DNA from: an uncultured Vicinamibacterales bacterium
GTDB lineage: Bacteria; Acidobacteriota; Vicinamibacteria; Vicinamibacterales; UBA8438
Length of the DNA: 64,000 nt
Assembly: GCA_958295905.1 (NCBI GenBank)
Contig: OY282382.1
Span: 5,018,910-5,082,909, forward strand
Direction of reading: 5' to 3'
The notes under the pieces were generated by a model. It was not told the origin of the DNA and searched no databases. It saw nothing but the letters and a program-made list of their open reading frames with translations. The position numbers and the translations under genes were made by a program. Positions 1 through 8,938 of the stretch are shown here, in pieces; the first letter of the stretch is position 1; each line of letters begins with the position of its first letter.

Positions 1-1651
1 GCGAACATCCGCGGCCTGTACCAGCAGGCGCTGTCCGAGCTAGCGGCGGCGGCCCGGTTGCGGGTGACGGCGCTGGACTTCTCGCGCCGAACCACTGACG
101 CTCCGACCGCACTGGCAGAGCTGGAGGCGGCGGTGGCTGCGCCGGCGGCCGCCGCGCCGCCGATCTCCGCATCGGACGGCCTGGACACGCTGGAACAGCG
201 GCGCGCCGAAGTCGAACGCCAGCTCGAGGAGGCGGCGGCGCGCCTGACGGAAGCGGACTCGGAGCCTCTCAGGCGCACGTCGCGCCGGGGCGAGATACGC
301 GAGACCCTGGCGGAGCTTGCCGAGGAAGCCGCCGGGATCGAGGCGGACCTGGACACTCCCGCGACCGCGGGCGCGAGCCCGATGGAGGCCGAGGCACGCC
401 GGTCGCTGCTCGCGGCCCGCCGACTGCACGTCACGAACCGCGCGACCTCGCTCGACCGGGAGCTGATCGCCTACGATGCGGAGCGGCCGCTCCTGCCCCA
501 CCGGCGAGAGCTGGCCGCGCGCGACGTCGCGCGCCTGCAGGAACAGGCTGAACCAGCTCGACGCCGCGGCCGCCGCCCTGCGCCGCCTCGATGCGTCCCA
601 GCAGGCGAACGAGGCCCGCGCCCAGGCAACCCAGCTCAGCCTGGCCGCCAGCGGCGAGATCGACACGGACACGCGCCGCCTCATCCGGACCCTCACCACG
701 GCCGCGGCGCTCACCGGAGCATGGCTGGTGTGGTCGGACATGGTGCCGGCGCTGAGCGTCCTCGATGGGGTGACTCTGTGGCCTCTCGGGGCCGAGCCGG
801 GCACGGGAGGCGTGGTCACGCTCGAGCACCTGGGCCTCCTCGTCATCGTGACGGTGCTGACGGCGGCCCTGGCCCGCAACGTGCCGGCCCTGCTCGAGAT
901 GCTGCTGCTCCAGCTCCCCATTCAGCCGGGCGCCCGGTACGCGCTGACGACCATGAGCCGATATGCGCTCGTCTTCAGCGGCGGGCTCGCCGTCTTCGGG
1001 GTGCTGGGGGTCAGCTGGTCCAGCGTGCAGTGGCTCGTCGCCGCCTTCGGCGTCGGCCTGGGCTTCGGCCTGCAGGAGATCTTCGCGAACTTCGTGTCGG
1101 GGTTGCTGCTGCTCGTGGAGCGGCCGGTACGGGTCGGCGACACCATCACGGTCGGGGGCGTGACGGGAATCGTGACGCGGATCCGGATTCGCGCGACGAC
1201 CATCCAGGACTGGGACCTGAAGGAGCTCGTGGTCCCGAACAAGGACCTGGTCACCGGCCAGCTCCTCAACTGGACGCTGTCGGACGCGGCGAACCGGGTG
1301 ACGGTCTTCGTCGGGGTCGCCTACGAGTCCGACGTGGATCAGGTAACGCGCGTGCTTGGGGAGATCGTGAGCGGCAGCCCGCTGGTGCTGGAGACGCCCG
1401 AGCCGACGGTCACGTTCGAGGAGTTCGGCGACAGCGCCCTGAAGTTCTCCATCCGCGCCTACGTGCGGGACGTCGAGGAACGGCTTCCCGCCATTCATGC
1501 GCTCCATACCGCCATCGCGCACCGGTTCCGCCAGGAGGGCATCGAGATCGCCTTTCCGCGGATGGACATCCACGTCCGCCCGGGCGCCCCCGAGCAGCGT
1601 CGCGACGACTCGGCGCCGCCATTGCGTTTCCCGGGCGCCTCCGGCATGTGA
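1..1651 (+). CDS. MscS/MscK-type mechanosensitive channel, 5'-truncated and frameshifted
   Basis: The gene enters from the left edge, open in frame 1 from base 1. The first ~180 residues are charged, helical and coiled-coil-like, as in the periplasmic arm of MscK-type channels. Near bases 535-548 the coding sense moves from frame 1 to frame 2 ('RDVARLQ' then 'NRLNQLDAAAAAL'), which implies one extra base. Frame 2 then runs to TGA at 1649 with several hydrophobic segments and the MscS core: the glycine-rich pore helix 'FGVGLGFGLQEIFANFVSG', the beta domain 'RVGDTITVGGVTGIV' and 'VVPNKDLVTG'. The family releases osmolytes through the inner membrane on hypo-osmotic shock. The shift may be a true mutation or an assembly error. 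Identification is firm; integrity is not. Confidence 0.8.
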
Positions 1652-1886
1652 ACGGCGCACCGAGACCGGAAAACCCGCATCAGCCGATCGCGCCCCGGCT
1701 GCGTCCACCTCTGCGGCTCCTTCGCTCGACCCGTGGCAGCTCACAGGGGCGATGGCCGCGTTCGGCGACAACCCGCGATCCAGGGCGGCCGTGGCCGCCT
1801 TGTCGCCTGCTCGCGCAACGACGACGGTACGATGGCGAAGTCAGCCATCTATTCTGGGCGGTTACGTTAAAAAATGCCCCTGATTC

Positions 1887-1914
1887 TTGACAAGAGATGT
1901 TGCAAATAGATACC
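1887..1914 (+). promoter_or_regulatory. putative sigma-70 promoter of the AAA/DUF4143 gene
   Basis: TTGACA (1887-1892), a 16-nt spacer and GATACC (1909-1914). The expected start site falls on or next to the ATG at 1922. No Shine-Dalgarno sequence precedes that ATG, so the transcript is probably leaderless. The surrounding bases are AT-rich compared with the rest of the window. Confidence 0.45.
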
Positions 1915-1921
1915 ATCTTGC

Positions 1922-3280
1922 ATGATCGCGAGGCGGGCAGTCGATGCCTTGCGAGCCTGGCGACGACGGGCCGACCGCAAGCCGCTGGTGCTCCGAGGTG
2001 CCCGGCAGGTGGGCAAGACGACGTCCGTCGACCTGTTCGGCGCGGAGTTCCGCCAGTACGTCGCCCTGAATCTCGATCATCCCGGCGACCGGGAGATCTT
2101 CGACCAGGGCCTGCCCCTCGGACGAACGCTCGAGGCGATCTTCTTCCTGAAGAACGCCGACCCGGCCGAGGCGTCGACCCTCCTGTTTCTGGACGAGATC
2201 CAGAGCTCGCCGCACGCGGTGCAGCTGCTGCGCTACTTTGCGGAGGAACGCGCAGACCTGGCGGTGGTCGCGGCCGGGTCGCTGCTCGAGGTGGCCCTCG
2301 ACCGGTACCGGGCCAGCTTCCCGGTGGGCCGGGTCGAGTTCCTCTACCACTATCCGTTGACGTTCGCCGAGTACGCCGCCGCCGTGCCCGGCGGCTGGCG
2401 GGACGCGATGGCCGCGGTCCCCTGCGCGGACTACGCCGTCGCACCCCTGCGGCGTCTGTTTCGCGACTACGTCATGATCGGCGGCATGCCCGAGATCGCG
2501 GCGTCGTATCTCGAGCATCGGGACCTCGGCCGCCTGACGCGACTGTACGAGGGGCTGCTGGTCTCGTACGCGGACGACGCCGCGAAGTACGCCCGCGGCC
2601 CTGCGCAGCTCGGTCATCTCCGGCACGTCATCGAGACGGCTCCATTGCAGGCCGGTGAGCGGATCTCGTTCCAGGGGTTCGGCGGCTCCAACTTCCGTTC
2701 CCGGGAGATGGCCGACGCGCTCAGGACCCTGGAGCAGGCCATGCTCCTGTTCCTGCTCTACCCCACCACGGCCATCGAGCCGCCCGCGCCGCCCGACCGG
2801 CGCAAGTCGCCGCGCCTGTTGTATCTCGACACCGGCCTCGTGAACTACCGCGCCGGGCTGCAGACCGGATTCCTGTCGCCGGGCGGGCTCGGCGCGTCGT
2901 ATCGCGGCCGTCTGGCGGAGCACGTCGTCGGCCAGGAGCTCGTCGCCGCCGACCTTCGGACCAACGACAAGCCGCGCTACTGGGTGCGGCAGAAGGCCGG
3001 CGCCACCGCCGAGGTGGACTACCTGCACCGGTACCGCGACCGTCTGGTGCCGGTGGAGGTGAAGTCCGGCAGGAGCGGTACGCTCCGGTCGCTTCACCAG
3101 TTCATGCAGCGCGCGGATCACGACCTGGCCGTCCGGCTCTGGGACGGGGACATCGACCTCCACGTGGCGAAGACGCCCACGGGGCACCGCTTCCGGCTGC
3201 TCAATCTGCCCTACTTCCTGGTGCACCGGTTGGACGCCTATCTCGATTGGGCCGAGCAGGAAAGCGCCGGGGGCGGTTGA
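1922..3280 (+). CDS. AAA-family ATPase with DUF4143 domain
   Basis: A 452-residue protein of the AAA_14-DUF4143 architecture. The Walker A motif is 'GARQVGKTT' near residue 24, and the Walker B motif is 'LLFLDEIQ' near residue 90. The C-terminal half holds 'AEVDYL' followed by 'PVEVKSG', the spacing expected of a PD-(D/E)XK nuclease-like core. The length is typical and the gene looks intact. Such ATPases are scattered, often transferred genes of unsettled function, frequently grouped with toxin-like genes. It stands alone here between a channel gene and an ArsC-type gene. The start follows from the promoter-like sequence directly upstream; the alternative is a downstream in-frame start, which would clip the Walker region. 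Confidence 0.9.
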   Translation: MIARRAVDALRAWRRRADRKPLVLRGARQVGKTTSVDLFGAEFRQYVALNLDHPGDREIFDQGLPLGRTLEAIFFLKNADPAEASTLLFLDEIQSSPHAVQLLRYFAEERADLAVVAAGSLLEVALDRYRASFPVGRVEFLYHYPLTFAEYAAAVPGGWRDAMAAVPCADYAVAPLRRLFRDYVMIGGMPEIAASYLEHRDLGRLTRLYEGLLVSYADDAAKYARGPAQLGHLRHVIETAPLQAGERISFQGFGGSNFRSREMADALRTLEQAMLLFLLYPTTAIEPPAPPDRRKSPRLLYLDTGLVNYRAGLQTGFLSPGGLGASYRGRLAEHVVGQELVAADLRTNDKPRYWVRQKAGATAEVDYLHRYRDRLVPVEVKSGRSGTLRSLHQFMQRADHDLAVRLWDGDIDLHVAKTPTGHRFRLLNLPYFLVHRLDAYLDWAEQESAGGG

Positions 3281-3626
3281 CGCGGCAGCGAGGGCGCCTC
3301 GAGCGGCGAGATGCTCGTGGCGGTCAGGCCGGAGCCGTCTCCCGCGGTCCATGTTGCAGTCGTACCCGTGGTCCCGACAGGCATGCTCGTGGCGGTCAGG
3401 CCGGAGCCGTCTTCCGCGAGCGGCGACCGTGTCCCTCCGGGGTATGATGGGTCGGATCGCGCGGCACTCGAGCCCGGGCAGGCGGCCGCGCCGACGATGT
3501 ACGCGGTGACGTCCGCGGCGTCGCCCATCCGTGGTCGGGACCCGCGGCAGCGCCAGACCGCGGCCACGGCGAGTCGCTCCTCGTGAACGACTTGCAGGCA
3601 CCGATGCAGCCGTGCCGGCCGGACGA
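3281..3626. repeat. intergenic region with a 30-bp direct repeat
   Basis: No credible gene. A 30-bp direct repeat starting ATGCTCGTGGCGGTCAGG lies at 3311-3340 and 3383-3412 (period 72 bp). Only two copies are present, so this is a local tandem duplication and not an array. Confidence 0.75.
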
Positions 3627-4070
3627 ATGACGAGTCTGCTGTTCCTCTGCGTCGCCAACGCCGCCCGCAGCCAGATGGCGGAGGGGCTCACCCGGGCGCG
3701 GTTCGGAGACCGCGCACGGGTGGCGAGCGCCGGCTCGTCGCCGACCGCGGTCAGTCCCCTGGCCGTCGCGGCCCTCGACGAGATCGGGATCGACATTCGC
3801 GGACAGCGGTCGACGAGCGTGGACGACGTCGACCCGGCCTCGGTCGACGTCGTGGTGACGCTGTGCGCCGAGGAGGTCTGCCCGGTGTTTCCCGGGCGGG
3901 TGCGCCGGCTGCACTGGCCGATGCCCGATCCCGCCGGCGCCGCGGGGTCGGACGCGGAGCGGCTGGAGCGGTTCCGGTCGGTCCGCGACGAGATCGGCCG
4001 GCGGCTGGGAGATCTGGACGCGGAGGTTGCGGGGCCGCGCGATCTGGAGTCGCCTGCGGCGCTGCGCTGA
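3627..4070 (+). CDS. arsenate reductase / low-molecular-weight tyrosine phosphatase family (ArsC-type)
   Basis: A 147-residue cytoplasmic protein. Its N-terminus '[16 protein letters not shown]' holds the CX5R P-loop (C8, R14) followed by Ser, the signature of LMW-PTPase and thioredoxin-coupled ArsC. 'LCAEEVC' gives a Cys pair (C-x4-C) where ArsC has its resolving cysteines, and 'PMPDPAG' supplies the general-acid Asp. The family reduces arsenate to arsenite or dephosphorylates tyrosine. The redox Cys pair favours arsenate reductase, but its spacing differs from the pI258 type. No ars regulator or efflux gene is adjacent. The ATG at 3627 is chosen because the P-loop must lie close to the N-terminus. 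Confidence 0.8.
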   Translation: MTSLLFLCVANAARSQMAEGLTRARFGDRARVASAGSSPTAVSPLAVAALDEIGIDIRGQRSTSVDDVDPASVDVVVTLCAEEVCPVFPGRVRRLHWPMPDPAGAAGSDAERLERFRSVRDEIGRRLGDLDAEVAGPRDLESPAALR

Positions 4071-4209
4071 CACGGGACTCGCGCGCCGCGAGCCCCGGAG
4101 AGCACCGGCGCGCGAGAGAGGGCCGAGCGGATTCGGGGCCCCGGCTTGGCCCCTGCGCCGCGAGCCCCCGGAGGGAACCGGCGGACCCTCGATATAAGCC
4201 GGCTGACCC

Positions 4210-5406
4210 ATGTTCCTTCCCCTCGGCGACGAGCCGAACCCCCGCGGGACGCCGGTCGTCACCTGGACCCTCATCGGGGTCAACGCGGCCGTCTTCCTGC
4301 TCTTGACGCTGCCCCTGAGCGGCGTGCGGCCGGCCCTCGACGACCCCGCGCTGGGCGAGTACATCCGCGCGCTCTACCCCCGGCTCTCGAGCAGCATGGC
4401 CCTCGAGGCGCTGCTGCAGCAGGTGTCGGCCTACGACCTCGTCGTCTTCGCGCACGGCTTCCGCCCCGCCGACCCGAGCGTGTCGGCGCTCGTCACGTCG
4501 ATGTTCCTCCACGGCGGATTCATGCATCTCGCCGGCAACATGCTGTTCCTCTGGATCTACGGCGACAACGTCGAGCACCGCCTCGGACCGTGGCGCTATC
4601 TCGCCGCCTACCTCGGCACCGGGGTCCTCGCGACCCTCTCCCACGCGGCCCTGGATCTCGATTCGGCGTTGCCGATGGTGGGAGCCTCGGGCGCCGTTTC
4701 CGGGGTGCTCGGCTTCTACTTCATCTGGTTCCCGCGGAACCGCGTCCGGCTGTGGATCATGCTGTTTCCGTTCTTCATGAACGTGGTCTACGCCCCGGCG
4801 CGGCTCGTGCTCGGCGTGTATCTCGTCGTCGACAACCTGCTGCCGCTCCTCGCGTCCCGCGCCGGCGGGGGCGGCGGGGTGGCCTACGGCGCGCATATCG
4901 GCGGCTTCGCGGGCGGACTCGCCTATGCCTGGTGGAGCGCCCGGCGCGGGGTCCATGCGCGGCCGGCGGAGTACGAACCGGACGCGGCGGTCGTCGACGC
5001 CGATCCGGTGGCGGCGGTCGTCGACGCCGATCCGTCGTCGACCCGCGGCATCCGCCTGTTGATCGCGGCCGGCGAGCACGAGGCGGCGGCCGCCGCCTAC
5101 TTCCGGCTCAGCCCGGCCCGGACGGTGCGGCTGCTGATGCCGCGCGATTCCCTCGAGTTCGGCCGGTGGCTGGCCAACCACGACCATGCCGACGCCGCGC
5201 TCGTGGTCTATCAGCGGCATCTGCGCGACTATCCGCTGGGTCCGTATCTGGCCGAGGCCCACCTCGGCGCAGGGCTGGTGCAGCTCCATGCGCGCAACCA
5301 GCCGACGGCCGCCTTTCAGCACCTGATGGCGGTGCTCGACACCGACCCGCATCCCGAGACGGAGGCCTACGCCCGGCGCGCCCTGGCGGATATCGCCAAG
5401 CGGTGA
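4210..5406 (+). CDS. rhomboid-family intramembrane serine protease with C-terminal helical domain
   Basis: A 398-residue inner-membrane protein. The first ~240 residues form the rhomboid core: 'HLAGNMLFLWIYGDNVEHRLG', the catalytic serine in 'GASGAVSG' (about S160) and the catalytic histidine in 'GAHIGGFAGG' (about H229). An acidic stretch carrying a short duplicated VVDADPVAA unit follows. Residues 270-398 are soluble, helical and TPR-like, and may present substrates. The family cleaves membrane-embedded substrates, but the target here is unknown. The ATG at 4210 directly precedes the first hydrophobic segment. Confidence 0.9.
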   Translation: MFLPLGDEPNPRGTPVVTWTLIGVNAAVFLLLTLPLSGVRPALDDPALGEYIRALYPRLSSSMALEALLQQVSAYDLVVFAHGFRPADPSVSALVTSMFLHGGFMHLAGNMLFLWIYGDNVEHRLGPWRYLAAYLGTGVLATLSHAALDLDSALPMVGASGAVSGVLGFYFIWFPRNRVRLWIMLFPFFMNVVYAPARLVLGVYLVVDNLLPLLASRAGGGGGVAYGAHIGGFAGGLAYAWWSARRGVHARPAEYEPDAAVVDADPVAAVVDADPSSTRGIRLLIAAGEHEAAAAAYFRLSPARTVRLLMPRDSLEFGRWLANHDHADAALVVYQRHLRDYPLGPYLAEAHLGAGLVQLHARNQPTAAFQHLMAVLDTDPHPETEAYARRALADIAKR

Positions 5407-6137
<731 letters not shown>

Positions 6138-6246
6138 AGTCCGCGCCCCGGCCAAGTTGGTCGCGCGGGAAGCGGGCCGCAAGGCGGCGGCTTCCGGGCG
6201 GACCTCGACGGTTGCGCAGACTGCGGAGAACAAGAAGGACACACCA

Positions 6247-7563
6247 ATGACGAATACGTTGTCGCGGCGGGTCGGTCGCTACGCGCTGTTGCTCCTGGGC
6301 CTCGTACTGCTGCCGAGCGCGGCGTTCGCGCAGGAGGTCTCGCAGGAGATGTTCACCGTGAACAACACCTGGATGCTGGTCGCCACCTTCCTGGTGTTCA
6401 TCATGCACCTCGGCTTCGCGGCGCTCGAGAGCGGCCTGACGAGAGCCAAGAACACCGTCAACATCCTGTTCAAGAACACCGCGATCATCGCCATCGGGCT
6501 GCTGACCTACGCCATCGTGGGGTTCAACCTCATGTATCCCGGGGACTTCAGCCTCGGCGAGTTCTTCGGGTTCGCGGGGTTCGGGCTCGACCCCGGCGCG
6601 GAGGGCAACACCTCCGCCTACAACCCGGGCTATACTTATTACACGGACTTCATCTTCCAGGGCATGTTCGCGGCGACCGCGGCGACGATCGTGTCGGGCG
6701 CGGTCGCCGAACGGATCAAGCTGGGTTCGTTCCTCGTCTTCACCACCCTCTACGTCGCGGTCATCTATCCCATCGCCGGGTCGTGGAAATGGGGCGCGGG
6801 CTGGCTCGACCAGATGGGCTTCTACGACTTCGCGGGATCGACCCTCGTGCACTCGGTCGGCGGCTGGGCCGCGCTGGCCGGCGTCATCGTGCTCGGACCG
6901 CGGCTGGGCAAGTACGTCGACGGCAAGGTCCGGCCGGTGGCCGGGCACAGCATGCCGCTCGCGACGATCGGCGTGTTCCTGCTGTGGCTCGGCTGGTACG
7001 GGTTCAACGGCGGCTCGGTGCTGAGCGCCGACCCCGCGTTGGTGTCCCTCGTGTTCGTCACGACGTCGCTCGCCGCGGCGGCCGGCGTCATCGGCGCGAT
7101 GGCCGCGTCGTGGGGGCTGCAGCACAAGCCGGACCTCAGCATGGTGCTGAACGGATCGCTCGCCGGCCTCGTGGGCATCACCGCCGGCGCGGACACCGTA
7201 GGAGTCGCCTCGGCCGTCGTCATCGGGCTCGTCGCTGGCGTCATCGTCGTGGGATCGGTGCTCCTGCTCGACCGGGCCAAGCTCGACGATCCGGTGGGCG
7301 CCATCTCCGTCCACCTCGTCTGCGGCATGTGGGGCACCCTCGCGGTGGGGATCTTCAGCACGAACCCCGAGCACGCCTTCCTGACGCAGCTCATCGGCGT
7401 CCTCGCCTACGGCGTCTTCTGCTTCATCGCGGCGTTCGTCATCTTCTTCGCGCTCAAGGCCAGCCTCGGGCTGCGGGTGGATGCGGAGGAGGAACGCCTG
7501 GGCCTCGACGTGGGCGAGCACGGCATGGAGGCCTACGGCGGCTTCCAGATCACCCAGGCCTGA
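6247..7563 (+). CDS. amt: ammonium transporter (Amt/MEP/Rh family)
   Basis: 438 residues with a cleavable signal peptide ('LLLLGLVLLPSAAFA') and eleven predicted membrane segments. Family signatures include 'FVIMHLGFAALESG'-like 'FIMHLGFAALESG', 'HSVGGWAALAGVIVLGPR' and 'LGWYGFNGGS'. 'DDPVGAISVHLVCGMWG' carries the second pore histidine. The protein conducts ammonium across the inner membrane and is gated by GlnK, encoded 109 bp upstream. AAGGA precedes the ATG at 6247. It probably shares the sigma-54 transcript with glnK. Confidence 0.95.
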   Translation: MTNTLSRRVGRYALLLLGLVLLPSAAFAQEVSQEMFTVNNTWMLVATFLVFIMHLGFAALESGLTRAKNTVNILFKNTAIIAIGLLTYAIVGFNLMYPGDFSLGEFFGFAGFGLDPGAEGNTSAYNPGYTYYTDFIFQGMFAATAATIVSGAVAERIKLGSFLVFTTLYVAVIYPIAGSWKWGAGWLDQMGFYDFAGSTLVHSVGGWAALAGVIVLGPRLGKYVDGKVRPVAGHSMPLATIGVFLLWLGWYGFNGGSVLSADPALVSLVFVTTSLAAAAGVIGAMAASWGLQHKPDLSMVLNGSLAGLVGITAGADTVGVASAVVIGLVAGVIVVGSVLLLDRAKLDDPVGAISVHLVCGMWGTLAVGIFSTNPEHAFLTQLIGVLAYGVFCFIAAFVIFFALKASLGLRVDAEEERLGLDVGEHGMEAYGGFQITQA

Positions 7564-7637
7564 GGGCCTGAACGGCGACGGAAGGGTGCGCCCGCGGACG
7601 CGTCGCGGCCGGGGCGCCCCCTTCGAAACGACGCGCA

Positions 7638-7665
7638 GGGGCGGCCGGCGAGCCCGGGCCGCCCC
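7638..7665. other. strong hairpin after amt
   Basis: GGGGCGGCC (7638-7646) pairs perfectly with GGCCGCCCC (7657-7665) around a 10-nt loop. There is no U-tract, so this may be a processing or stability element or a weak terminator between amt and the porin gene. Confidence 0.5.
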
Positions 7666-7806
7666 GGACCGCCGGCGGGGCGCCGCCAGCCATCGCCCCG
7701 CAGCGCAGCGACAGGAAGAAACGATGCAGGCGGGATGGCGTCTGCCGACGCACGATGCGCCCGTCACAGGCATGACAACCGGTTTCACAGGAGAGGAATC
7801 ACGGCA

Positions 7807-8643
7807 ATGACTTCGACACGCACAGCCACCCCCGCGAACCGCCTGACCCGCGGCATTCTGGCCGCGGCGGCGGCGACGTTCCTGCTCGCCGGCCCCGCCG
7901 CCGCGCAGAACGACGGCAACATCTCGATGAGCGCCGGGGCGGACATCGTCAACCAGTACTACTTCCGCGGCATCGTGCAGGAGACCGGCGGCTTCATCAT
8001 GCAGCCGTTCCTCGACGCCAGCATCAGCTTCGGCAACGCGTCGCTGACCGCCGGCACCTGGAGCAGCCTGCACTCGGCCGGCGGCACCGGCTTCGCCGGC
8101 GCGCCGGAGAGCTTCTACGAGACCGACTTCTACGCCGGCATCGGCGGCTCGGCCGGAGCGGTCGGCGTCGACGTTACCTACACCGCGTACATGAGCCCGC
8201 GCGGCAGCTGGGGCACGACCAAGGAGATCGCGCTCGGCCTGAGCCACGACGACGTCGTCGCCCCCTACGCCACGTTCGCGTTCGAGCTCTCCGGCGGGGC
8301 CGAGGGCGGTCCGAACAAGGGCACCTACCTGGAGCTGGGCATCGAGCCGTCGGCGCCGATCGACGCGCCCGTCGGCCTGTCGTTCCCGGTGGCGATCGGC
8401 CTGAGCGCGGGCAACTACTTCGAGTACATGGACGCCGGCGGATCGTGGACCGACGGCAGGTTCGGGTTCTTCAGCGTCGGCGCGTCGGTCGGCATCCCGA
8501 TCAGCACGCCCGAGGAGTTCGGCTCGTGGGAGTTCGCCCTCGGCCTCAATGCCCTCATGTTCGGCGAGGCGCTCAAGGCGATCAACGGCGAGGACTCCGG
8601 CTTCAAACCGATTGCGACCTTCGGTCTGAGCGTCGGCTACTAG
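7807..8643 (+). CDS. TorF-family putative porin (outer-membrane beta-barrel)
   Basis: 278 residues with a clear signal peptide ending near 'AGPAAAQ'. Alternating beta strands follow, starting 'MSAGADIVNQYYFRGI', which resembles the TorF/gcw_chp family opening with its conserved 'YxFRG'. The sequence ends on an aromatic residue ('GLSVGY'), as outer-membrane barrels often do. Members of this family are often encoded beside glnK/amt, as here. The specificity is unknown; uptake of a nitrogenous solute is an inference from context. CAGGAGAGG precedes the ATG at 7807. Confidence 0.75.
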   Translation: MTSTRTATPANRLTRGILAAAAATFLLAGPAAAQNDGNISMSAGADIVNQYYFRGIVQETGGFIMQPFLDASISFGNASLTAGTWSSLHSAGGTGFAGAPESFYETDFYAGIGGSAGAVGVDVTYTAYMSPRGSWGTTKEIALGLSHDDVVAPYATFAFELSGGAEGGPNKGTYLELGIEPSAPIDAPVGLSFPVAIGLSAGNYFEYMDAGGSWTDGRFGFFSVGASVGIPISTPEEFGSWEFALGLNALMFGEALKAINGEDSGFKPIATFGLSVGY

Positions 8644-8651
8644 GATCCGCG

Positions 8652-8693
8652 CGGCCGTGTCCGGCGCCGGGAGCCCGGCGTCGGATACGGCCG
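8652..8693. terminator. long imperfect hairpin after the porin gene
   Basis: CGGCCGT, TCCG and CGCCGGG pair in order with CCCGGCG, CGGA and ACGGCCG. This gives an 18-bp stem with two mismatches and a 2-nt turn. It lies 9 bp after the stop codon and has no U-tract; it is a likely 3' boundary of the glnK-amt-porin unit. Confidence 0.5.
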
Positions 8694-8938
8694 TCCCGCA
8701 CGAAACGGCGCCGCTCCTCTGATAAGATGTGTGGTTTGCGGATCGCCGCCAAGTTGGCCCGTGGCGGGTCCGGCTCGGATCGGCCCCGCCCGTGATCGAC
8801 ACCCGGGGGCGCTGAACGCGCCCGCGCAAAGACCGCACGCTCTCGCACCGGTTTCTGGCGCCGCCGGGGCGTGCTGCTTCCCACGTGAACCGCCGGAACA
8901 GGGGCCGGCGCCCCGAGCGCCGGCGCGGTCCCGAATCG

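Noticed and set aside
431-1771. Long open frames antisense to real genes, for example on the minus strand here
   Set aside because: High G+C suppresses stop codons in all frames. The translations are Arg/Pro/Ala-rich with no homology, while the opposite strand carries a recognised family.
3311-3412. Two 30-bp direct repeats resembling a CRISPR array
   Set aside because: Only two copies, with a 42-bp gap, no further units and no cas genes. It is a local tandem duplication.
8644-8938. A second sigma-54 promoter before glnD (TTGGCCCGTGGCGGGT)
   Set aside because: The -12 GC is absent at the required ten-base spacing. A TAAGAT -10-like hexamer is the better candidate.
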